Assembly (NCBI RefSeq): GCF_016887565.1
Contig: NZ_CP069396.1
Span: 771,001 to 835,000, forward strand
Direction: 5' to 3'
Source: Archangium violaceum
GTDB taxonomy: Bacteria > Myxococcota > Myxococcia > Myxococcales > Myxococcaceae
DNA length: 64,000 bases
Shown: piece by piece, positions 43,926 through 51,058 of the stretch
Numbering within the stretch: position 1 is the first letter of the stretch
Layout of the letters: every line of letters begins with the position of its first letter
Notes under the pieces: generated by a model
Told to the model about the DNA's origin: nothing
The model's input: the letters and a program-made list of their open reading frames with translations, nothing else
Database searches by the model: none
Made by a program: the position numbers and the translations under genes

Positions 43926-45679
43926 GGCTTGCCTCCCGCGGACCGCGCGGCCTGCAGCGGATGCTCCGTGGCGCTTCGCCCCGGCTGGCGCCGCACGGGC
44001 TCCCAGGCCTCGAGGTTCCCGGCCACCCACTGCTCCCGGCAGGCGCCGCGCCGGATCTTCCCGCTCGGCGTCCGAGGAACCTTTCCGGGAGCGACGAACC
44101 TGACCTCGTGGACCCGAACACCGTGGTCCTTGGTGACGGCCTCCTGGATGTCACCGCGGAGCTCGGCGTAGCTCTTGTCACCGATTTTCGCGCTCTCGAT
44201 TTCATGCACGAGGACCAGGCGGGGCTCCGCCTCGCCTGACTCCACCAGGAAGGCGGCGCCCCCGTTGGGTCTCAGCGCGGCATGGCAACGCTGAGCGGTG
44301 AGCTCGATGTCCTGGGGAAAGACATTGCGGCCGCGAATCACCAGCACTTCCTTCAAGCGGCCCGTGACGAACAACTGCCCGCCGGCGAGGAAGCCCAGGT
44401 CTCCCGTGCGAAGGAACTCACCCTCGACAGTACCCTTGCACCGGGCTCGAAACACCGCCTGCGTCTCCGCTTCCCGTCCCCAATACCCCTGCGCGACACT
44501 CGGCCCGGACACCCATATCTCGCCAATCTGTTCGTCCACGCAGGGCTCCAGGGTTTCGGGATGGACGATCAAGACCCGCTGCCCGCGGGGAGTGCCGCAA
44601 CTCACGACTTCCAGTCGAGGCCCCGCGGGCGTCTCCCCTTCGGCCGGAGGGGACGAGGGCATGACCCGAATCTCTGGCGGGCGCTCCCGGGTATTCCCCG
44701 CCACGAGCAGGGTCGACTCCGCCAGCCCGTAGCAGGGAAGGAAGGCCTCCGGGCGAAAGCCACAGGACCGGAACGTCTCGGCGAACCGCGCCAGGGTGCT
44801 CGCGCGCACCGTCTCGGCTCCGCTGAAGGCCACCCGCCAGTGGCTGAGATCCAGCCGGGCCCGCTGCTCGCTCGTCACCTTGCGAATACACAGGTCGTAG
44901 GCGAAGTTCGGGCCACCACTCACCGTGGCGCGCTCTTCCGAGAGGGTCTCCAGCCAGCGGAACGGCTGCTGGATGAAATCCATGGGAGAGAACAGCGTGA
45001 CGGGAATCTGGCTATACAGGGGGCTCAAGATTCCTCCGATGAGGCCCATGTCATGATAGGGAGGCAGCCAGATGACGCCCCTGTCGCCACGGCTGTGGCC
45101 GAAGCACTGATGTATCTGCTCGAGGTTGTACAGCAGGTTGGAGTGACTGGCCTTGATGCCCTTGGGCGTGCCGGTGGAGCCCGACGTGTATTGAATCAGC
45201 GCAATGCTTTCGCCCGTCAGGTCCGGCTTGCGCCAGGCCGCGGCACGGTCCTCGGAGATCAGGTCCAGGTCGATCCACTTCAACCCGCCAGAGGGCTCCC
45301 GCAAGTGCAGGCGAAGCTTGTCGGTCCGCAGCTTCGAGGGCGCCAGGATGACCGTCGCACCGGAGTCCTCGATGACCATGTTCAAGCGCTCGAAGTCCGC
45401 CTCCCGGTGTGGCGGAGAGGCCGGAATGACAATCACCCCCGCATACAGGCACCCCATGAAACCGGCCAGGAACTCGGGACCGGGCGGCTGGAGCAGGATG
45501 ACCCGCGTGCCCGGCTCCGCATGGGCTTGCAGCTCGGCCGCTATGGCCTCCGCCTGGTTCGCCAGGGTCCGGTACGAGAGCGTCCTGTGCTGCCCCGCGG
45601 AGTGCGACTTGAAACGATACCCCTCGAACCCGGGCAACCGAGTGGAGCGAGCGCACAACAACTCCACAATCGTAGTCAC
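43922..45679 (-). CDS. fatty acyl-AMP ligase (FAAL), first gene of the lipid operon
   Basis: 585 residues from GTG 45679. The frame stays open to a TTG at 45736, but a promoter -10 box lies at 45739-45744, and 'TTIVELLCAR' matches the usual FAAL N-terminus, so the shorter form is preferred. Motifs: 'YTSGSTGTPKG' (164-174), 'WLPPYHDMGLIGG', 'GGPNFAYDLC' (a FAAL rather than CoA-ligase hallmark), 'YGLAESTL' and 'TPSGKIRRG'. FAALs adenylate a free fatty acid and pass it to an ACP. Here it should load the stand-alone ACP two genes on, committing a cellular fatty acid to the pathway. Confidence 0.93.
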   Translation of the reverse strand: MTTIVELLCARSTRLPGFEGYRFKSHSAGQHRTLSYRTLANQAEAIAAELQAHAEPGTRVILLQPPGPEFLAGFMGCLYAGVIVIPASPPHREADFERLNMVIEDSGATVILAPSKLRTDKLRLHLREPSGGLKWIDLDLISEDRAAAWRKPDLTGESIALIQYTSGSTGTPKGIKASHSNLLYNLEQIHQCFGHSRGDRGVIWLPPYHDMGLIGGILSPLYSQIPVTLFSPMDFIQQPFRWLETLSEERATVSGGPNFAYDLCIRKVTSEQRARLDLSHWRVAFSGAETVRASTLARFAETFRSCGFRPEAFLPCYGLAESTLLVAGNTRERPPEIRVMPSSPPAEGETPAGPRLEVVSCGTPRGQRVLIVHPETLEPCVDEQIGEIWVSGPSVAQGYWGREAETQAVFRARCKGTVEGEFLRTGDLGFLAGGQLFVTGRLKEVLVIRGRNVFPQDIELTAQRCHAALRPNGGAAFLVESGEAEPRLVLVHEIESAKIGDKSYAELRGDIQEAVTKDHGVRVHEVRFVAPGKVPRTPSGKIRRGACREQWVAGNLEAWEPVRRQPGRSATEHPLQAARSAGGKP

Positions 45680-45738
45680 ACCTTCTTCGACCGCATCAGT
45701 ATCGAGCAAACTCGCATCCCTTCTGCAGGCGGCCAAGG

Positions 45739-45766
45739 ACTATACGCCGCCATGCTTCCCGGGCAA
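45739..45766 (-). promoter_or_regulatory. sigma-70-like promoter for the FAAL operon
   Basis: On the minus strand, TTGCCC (45766-45761; 4 of 6 match to TTGACA) is separated by 16 nt from TATAGT (45744-45739; 5 of 6 match to TATAAT). Transcription would start near 45731, giving a leader of about 50 nt before the GTG start at 45679. This is the clearest promoter I could see and sits at the head of the seven-gene lipid operon. Confidence 0.6.
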
Positions 45767-45810
45767 ACTAGGGACTTCTTTATTTTCGTGATGAGGAGGT
45801 GATTCGCGAC

Positions 45811-46527
45811 ATGGCTCTCAAGAAGGAGCTCCTCCAGCAGTCCGCCGGGCAGCAGGCGGCGTTGCACGTCGCACGGAGAACGAGCCCCGTGCGGCTGACC
45901 GAGGCCGCTCGTGAGTTCCTGCGCTACGGGAGCCCACGCATTTTGATAGGAGTGGTCATTTGCCTTTGGACCGTACGTGTCATGGTTGGCGGAGCGTCAC
46001 TGAAGGATGGGCTCGTGGTGGCCTTGATCCTTGCCCTCTGGCCATTCCAGGAATGGTTCATTCACAATCTCGTGCTCCACGCCGCCATGCGAGAGGGCTC
46101 CACGAGCGGGCGCTCGACGTCGCGCCTCGCCAGGGTTCATAGGGAGCATCACCGTCAACCCTGGAGGCTCGACCTCGTTTTCATTCCGGCCTCCGTGTAC
46201 CTGTACTCGCCTCTCACGCAGGGACTCTTGTGGTTCGCACTCTTCCCGAGGCCTCTCGCCGTCACGGCCCTGAGCGTCAGCTTCGCGCTCTCCCTGTTCT
46301 ACGAGTGGATCCACTTCCTGATGCACACGCGGTATGTCCCCCGGAGCGGCTTCTGCCGGGGTCTCTGGCGCAACCACCGCCTCCATCACTTCAGGAACGA
46401 GAACTTCTGGTACGGCGTATCCGCCCTCTCCGGTGATCGGCTCTTCGGAACGGCCCCCGACCACCGGCAGACGGAGCGCTCGACCCTGTGCAAGTCGCTG
46501 GGCTCCTCGGCGGCGCGACTGGACTGA
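45811..46527 (+). CDS. sterol desaturase / fatty acid hydroxylase family membrane protein
   Basis: 238 residues from ATG 45811, with GAGGAGG at 45793-45799; a GTG at 45799 is an alternative. Membrane segments surround His motifs 'HREHH' and 'RNHRLHHF' plus 'HNLVLH' and 'HFLMHTR', the pattern of the fatty-acid-hydroxylase superfamily of diiron enzymes. Members hydroxylate fatty acids, sphinganine (C4) or sterols. It is divergent from the FAAL operon, sharing a 131-bp control region. I infer that it tailors the same lipid, for example by hydroxylating the acyl chain or sphingoid-like amino ketone. Its substrate cannot be read from sequence. Confidence 0.87.
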   Translation: MALKKELLQQSAGQQAALHVARRTSPVRLTEAAREFLRYGSPRILIGVVICLWTVRVMVGGASLKDGLVVALILALWPFQEWFIHNLVLHAAMREGSTSGRSTSRLARVHREHHRQPWRLDLVFIPASVYLYSPLTQGLLWFALFPRPLAVTALSVSFALSLFYEWIHFLMHTRYVPRSGFCRGLWRNHRLHHFRNENFWYGVSALSGDRLFGTAPDHRQTERSTLCKSLGSSAARLD

Positions 46528-46683
46528 GGTTCTTTGACACCTTCTCTGCAGCTTGATGGCAAACCGTGTCTCCCCTGGTTATTTGAACAGCAAGGAGGCA
46601 TACGAGCCTGCCCCCGCATGGACGCTGAACCCGCATCGTTCACCGCCCCCGTGCGGCCCCATCACCACCGTGGAGAGAATCAC

Positions 46684-47985
46684 ATGCGAACGTTGTCGAT
46701 GACCTTCATCCTCGCCGCCCTCCTGTGGGGTTGTAGCCACCAGACCCCGGACCCCACGGGCGGCACGCCGCAGGAACCCGCCGACGCGGGTGTCACGCCG
46801 CAGGAACCCGCCGACGCGGGCGTCACACCGGAGGAACCCCTTCCCAGCGGACCCCCGGTCGATACGGATCCTCCGAACGTGCCCGAGTTCCAACCGGCCT
46901 TCCCCGGTCAGACGCGCGTCCCGGCCATCAAGACGAAGACGGCCTTCCAGGTCACCCAGATTGCCTCGGGCTTCAGGAATCCCTGGGCCATCGCCTTCCT
47001 GCCCGACCAGCGCATGCTGGTGACGGAGAAGCCCACCGGCGCGCTCTACATCGTCACGCCGCAAGGCGCGAAGTCCCCCGCGGTCTCGGGTCTGCCGCCC
47101 GTGGATGGCCGCAACCAGGGCGGTCTGCTCGACGTGGAGGTCGGTCCCGACTACGCCCAGAGCGGCCTCATCTACTGGACCTATTACGAGCCGCGCCAGG
47201 GCGGCAATGGTCTGGCGGTAGCGCGCGCCAAGCTCGTGGACGGCGCGCAGCCGCGCGTGGAGGGCGTGCAGGTCATCTTCCGGATGATGCCCACGCTCGA
47301 GTCGACGCTGCACGCGGGCGGACGGCTCGTGTTCACCCCCGACAACAAGCTGTTCGTCACCCTCGGTGAGCGCTCCATCCTCGAGGGCCGCGTCCAGGCG
47401 CGGGACGTGAAGAGCCACTTCGGCAAGGTGGTCCGCATCAATCCCGATGGAACGGTGCCCCAGGACAACCCCTACGTGAACACCCCGGGGGCCAAGCCGG
47501 AGATCTGGTCGGTGGGTCACCGCAACATCCTGTCGGCGGCGCTCGACAGCCAGAAGCGGCTGTGGATCGTGGAGATGGGGCCGCGCGGGGGTGACGAGCT
47601 CAACCGGCCGGAGGCCGGCAAGGACTACGGCTGGCCCACCATCGGCTACGGCGAGGAGTACAGCGGCGCTCCCATCCACCAGAGCCCCCAGGGCCCGGGC
47701 ATGGAGCAGCCCGTGTACTACTGGGATCCGGTGATTGCCCCGTCGGGCATGGCGATCTACACCGGGGACCTCTTCCCCGAGTGGCGCAACAACGTCTTCA
47801 TCGGCGGCCTGGCCAGCCAGGCGCTGGTGCGGCTCATGATGAGGAATGACCGCGTGGTGGGCGAGGAGCGGCTGCTCACGGATTTGAAGGTGCGCGTGCG
47901 CGAGGTGGTCCAGGGTCCCGAGGGAGCGCTCTACCTGCTCACCGACGCCACCGACGGCAAGCTGCTCAAGCTCACGCCGCGCTGA
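46684..47985 (+). CDS. PQQ-type soluble aldose/sorbosone sugar dehydrogenase, lipoprotein
   Basis: 433 residues from ATG 46684, preceded by GGAGAG. Lipobox LWGC; then a short tandem linker ('EPADAGVTP' repeated) that is probably a flexible surface spacer. The six-bladed propeller of the GSDH family follows: 'VTQIASGFRNPWAIAFLPD', 'MLVTEKPTG', 'HAGGRLVFTPDNKLFVTLGE', 'SVGHRNILSAALD' and 'VEMGPRGGDELN.P..GKDYGWP'. Members oxidise sugars with PQQ and calcium. The N-terminal lipid would keep it at the envelope. It appears to be a single gene, and it marks the end of the lipid cluster. Confidence 0.9.
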   Translation: MRTLSMTFILAALLWGCSHQTPDPTGGTPQEPADAGVTPQEPADAGVTPEEPLPSGPPVDTDPPNVPEFQPAFPGQTRVPAIKTKTAFQVTQIASGFRNPWAIAFLPDQRMLVTEKPTGALYIVTPQGAKSPAVSGLPPVDGRNQGGLLDVEVGPDYAQSGLIYWTYYEPRQGGNGLAVARAKLVDGAQPRVEGVQVIFRMMPTLESTLHAGGRLVFTPDNKLFVTLGERSILEGRVQARDVKSHFGKVVRINPDGTVPQDNPYVNTPGAKPEIWSVGHRNILSAALDSQKRLWIVEMGPRGGDELNRPEAGKDYGWPTIGYGEEYSGAPIHQSPQGPGMEQPVYYWDPVIAPSGMAIYTGDLFPEWRNNVFIGGLASQALVRLMMRNDRVVGEERLLTDLKVRVREVVQGPEGALYLLTDATDGKLLKLTPR

Positions 47986-48115
47986 CGTCCCTCGTCACTC
48001 GGACCCGCGCGCAGGCGGCGCGGGACGCGGGGGCGCGGCGGGAGGAGGCAATGGCCGCGCCCTCGCGGCAATTACACACGGTGGGGCCATACGTGATGCC
48101 ACCCATCGACCACGG

Positions 48116-49618
48116 TCAGGGGGAGATGCCCTGGACCTCGAAGGTCTGGACGGTGTTGGCGGGGAACCACGACCAGAAGCGCTTCCCGCTCAGGTTCGTG
48201 TCGTTGTAGCGCGCGTACCGGTCTCCTCCGCTCGCGGTCACCGTGGCCCAACGGGTGATGGGGCCGCTGACCGTGCCGAACCGGGACAGGTCGTAGTCGA
48301 TCCACTGGGCCGTTCCGAAGTTCACCGTCACCACGACCAGCTTGCGGGCCGTGGCGTCATGGGCGAACACGGTGTTGGGATCCGTGCCACCCAGGAGCGT
48401 CATGCCCGGCCGGATGTGCCGGCTGAACTGGGCCATGACGTACCACTTGGCATTGGGCGTTCCGATCCAGTTGTCACCGGGATTGGACTGGATCAGACCC
48501 CAGCCGCCACTGTCGAACGGCTGCCAGTAGACCCAGGCGCTCGGGTGGTACTCCCACAGGTCGCGCACGATGGAGTCCGCCATCGGCATGCCGCTGTCGT
48601 AGCCGTCCCCGTACTCGGAGACCCAGCGCCGCTTGCCGCTCGTGGCCGAGTAGAGGGGACCCCGGTTCGGTCCCCGGTAGGGTTCGAGGCCGCTGTAGCC
48701 GTGCACGTTGATCTGATTGACCAGCCCCTTCGTCGCCGTGTCGAAGGCGTTCCAGGTGCCGAGGGCCTGGTCCGGAGAGTTCTCATCCGAGGCGGCGATG
48801 CCCACGCTCTGGAGTCCCCGGTTGTTCAGCTCGGTCCGGAGCTGGGCGAGGACCTGGCGTTGTGTGGCGTTGTCGAAGTGACAGCCTTCCTGGTTCTTGG
48901 GGTACGTCCACCAGGATTCCGCCGGCTCGTTGAAGGGCTCGACGGTGGTGAAGTTCACGCCCCAGTGGTCCTTGGCGTACTTGACGACGGTGGCCAGATA
49001 GCGGGCGAAGTCTCCGTGGTTCCAGGACTGGAGGTTGTTACCGCCGCCGTTACTGCCCGCGGAGCTCTTGTTGTAGTTCATCCACCACATGGGTGAATTG
49101 GAGAACGCCTCGAAGACGTTCGCGCCGCGATCCCTCGCCTTCCACATCATGTTGCGCTGCGGGGCGTCGGCGTACCAGTCGAAGCTGGAAGAGGAAGGAT
49201 CCGTGCTGTACCAGTCGAGCCAGTAGCCAGGGATGCGCCTGAAGTTCGGGAGGGTGCTCGTGGCGGGATAGACGGGAACGGTCGTCCCGACGGGCCGGGT
49301 GCCGTAGCCCCCGATGTTGTAGCGGACCACGTTCATCCCGAGCCCCGGCACGGAGTAGGTCCCCGCGTTGGTGGACAGGCTCACCGAGGCGTTGGTGGTG
49401 AAGACGGCATCCGCCAGGTCATCGCGGTCCCCGAAGGCATTGGCCCACCAGGCCAGGGAGCAGCCCCACCCCTGCCACGTGCCGAAGTTGCTGGAGGGAT
49501 TGGGCGTGGCGACATAGTCGGCTCGCGCCTGTGTTCCTCCTCCGAACGTCAGGGCCGCGACGAGCGAGGCCGCGACACGGGTCGCCGCTACGAAGGACTT
49601 CCTTGCTTGAATCGACAT
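48116..49618 (-). CDS. secreted GH30-family endo-beta-1,6-galactanase-like enzyme
   Basis: 500 residues from ATG 49618. The signal peptide ends near 'TQARA-DY'. The mature start 'FGTWQGWGCSLAWWANAFGDR' is characteristic of GH30 endo-beta-1,6-galactanases. Catalytic candidates: acid/base Glu231 in 'EPFNEPAE' and nucleophile Glu335 in 'RWVSEYGDG'. Many surface Trp ('SPMWWMN', 'VYWQPFDSGGWG') fit sugar binding. A C-terminal beta-sandwich ('VVVTVNFGTAQWIDYDLS') completes the GH30 fold. It should depolymerise beta-1,6-linked galactan or a related glycan outside the cell. Converges on the sugar dehydrogenase; I see nothing notable in the 130 bp between. Confidence 0.9.
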   Translation of the reverse strand: MSIQARKSFVAATRVAASLVAALTFGGGTQARADYVATPNPSSNFGTWQGWGCSLAWWANAFGDRDDLADAVFTTNASVSLSTNAGTYSVPGLGMNVVRYNIGGYGTRPVGTTVPVYPATSTLPNFRRIPGYWLDWYSTDPSSSSFDWYADAPQRNMMWKARDRGANVFEAFSNSPMWWMNYNKSSAGSNGGGNNLQSWNHGDFARYLATVVKYAKDHWGVNFTTVEPFNEPAESWWTYPKNQEGCHFDNATQRQVLAQLRTELNNRGLQSVGIAASDENSPDQALGTWNAFDTATKGLVNQINVHGYSGLEPYRGPNRGPLYSATSGKRRWVSEYGDGYDSGMPMADSIVRDLWEYHPSAWVYWQPFDSGGWGLIQSNPGDNWIGTPNAKWYVMAQFSRHIRPGMTLLGGTDPNTVFAHDATARKLVVVTVNFGTAQWIDYDLSRFGTVSGPITRWATVTASGGDRYARYNDTNLSGKRFWSWFPANTVQTFEVQGISP

Positions 49619-49680
49619 GTCATCTCCCTGTGAGCCCGCCCGATTCTCGCCGATGCTCCCGCTCAGATGTTCACTTCACC

Positions 49681-49752
49681 GCGGTTCAGAGCCACTGGAA
49701 TTCCGTGACCCGCCAGTGGCTCGGGCTCGGCATCTTGGAGGAGTGCGGCGGC
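49681..49752 (+). repeat. second copy of the 12294-12390 repeat, with perfect hairpin
   Basis: GAGCCACTGG (49689-49698) and CCAGTGGCTC (49713-49722) form a perfect 10-bp hairpin with a 14-nt loop. The flank ATCTTGGAGGAG at about 49732-49743 encodes 'GILEECGG', a scrap of the same IS91-like transposase start seen at 12.4 kb. It lies in the divergent interval between the GH30 and peptidase genes. It is probably what is left of an element end, and might now also act as a terminator or structured leader. Confidence 0.7.
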
Positions 49753-49777
49753 GCGAGTTGGAGTAGACCCTTGCCCC

Positions 49778-50902
49778 ATGCCCGTTCCGCTCCGCCGTGC
49801 CCTCTCCGCCGCAGCCCTGACGGCCCTGCTCCTGCCGCTCGGGTGCTCCACTTCCCTCTCCACCCGACGCGAGGATGAGAAGCGTATGAGCTCTAACGAC
49901 GACGTTCCCAAGCCGGCCCCTCGTTGGGGCATCGTCATCCACGGTGGCGCGGGCGTCATCAAGCGCGAGGCCCTCTCCGCCGAGCGCGAGGCGGCCGTCC
50001 GCGCCGTCCTCACCGAGGCCCTCCAGGCGGGTCATTCCGTCCTCGCGAAGGGTGGCTCCAGCCTGGATGCCGTCACCGCCGCCATCCGCGTCATGGAGGA
50101 CTCGCCCCTGTTCAACGCGGGCAAGGGTGCCGTCTTCACCCATGACGGGAAGAACGAGCTCGACGCCGCCATCATGAACGGGCGCACCCGCGAGGCCGGC
50201 GCCGTGGCGGGCCTGCGTCACGTGAAGAACCCCATCACGCTCGCCAGGGCCGTGATGGAGAAGTCCCCGCACGTGATGATGATCGGCGAGGGCGCCGAGG
50301 AGTTCGCGAAGCAGCAGGGCGTGGAACTCGTGCCCGAGAGCTACTTCTACACGGAGGAGCGCTGGGAGTCCCTGCAGCGTGCCCTGGAGGCGGAGAAGAA
50401 GCAGCAGCAGGCGCCGCCCGAGCAGGGCCAGCCCCGGGGGCCCTCCACCTTCTACGAGACTCCCGCCGGGAGCGACCACAAGTTCGGCACGGTGGGCGCG
50501 GTGGCGCTCGACCAGGCTGGCAATCTCGCCGCGGGCACCTCCACCGGTGGCATGACGAACAAGCGGTTCGGCCGCGTAGGCGATGCTCCCATCATCGGCG
50601 CCGGCACCTACGCCGATCCGCGCTGCGCCGTCTCCGCCACCGGGCATGGCGAGTACTTCATCCGCTACGGCGTGGCCCGCGACATCTGCGCCCGCGTCGA
50701 GTACCAGGAGCTGCCAGTGCTCGAGGCCGCCAACCAAGTCGTGCTGGACGTGCTGGTGAAGGCCGGTGGCGAGGGCGGTGTCATCGCCATGGATAGCCAG
50801 GGCAACATCGCCACGCCCTTCAACTCGGCGGGCATGTACCGCGGCTACATGGGGCCGGAGGGGACTCCCTCCGTCGCCATCTTCAAGGACAAGGAGGAGT
50901 GA
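49778..50902 (+). CDS. isoaspartyl peptidase / L-asparaginase (Ntn-hydrolase), lipoprotein
   Basis: 374 residues from ATG 49778. Leader with lipobox LPLGC, then 'WGIVIHGGAGVIKRE', the family N-terminus. Thr238 in 'KFGTVGAVALD' should become the new N-terminal nucleophile after autocleavage; 'TSTGGMTNKRFGRVGDAPIIGAGTYA' forms the substrate pocket. These enzymes hydrolyse beta-aspartyl dipeptides and asparagine. A Gln/Lys-rich segment ('EKKQQQAPPEQGQ') precedes the cleavage site. Export with a lipid anchor suggests nutrient peptide processing at the envelope. Confidence 0.92.
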   Translation: MPVPLRRALSAAALTALLLPLGCSTSLSTRREDEKRMSSNDDVPKPAPRWGIVIHGGAGVIKREALSAEREAAVRAVLTEALQAGHSVLAKGGSSLDAVTAAIRVMEDSPLFNAGKGAVFTHDGKNELDAAIMNGRTREAGAVAGLRHVKNPITLARAVMEKSPHVMMIGEGAEEFAKQQGVELVPESYFYTEERWESLQRALEAEKKQQQAPPEQGQPRGPSTFYETPAGSDHKFGTVGAVALDQAGNLAAGTSTGGMTNKRFGRVGDAPIIGAGTYADPRCAVSATGHGEYFIRYGVARDICARVEYQELPVLEAANQVVLDVLVKAGGEGGVIAMDSQGNIATPFNSAGMYRGYMGPEGTPSVAIFKDKEE

Positions 50903-51058
50903 CGGAGCGGGGAAACCCGCACCTGAGCTCGGGCTGGTCTTCTCACCCGGCGGAAAAGACCGGGCACTGGCTGTGGACTGTCCTGCCCCCGCGTATGGTG
51001 AGGCGCGGAGTGAGCGCGGCTCGAACCGCACCCTCTCGACCGTGGACCAGGAGTACAC

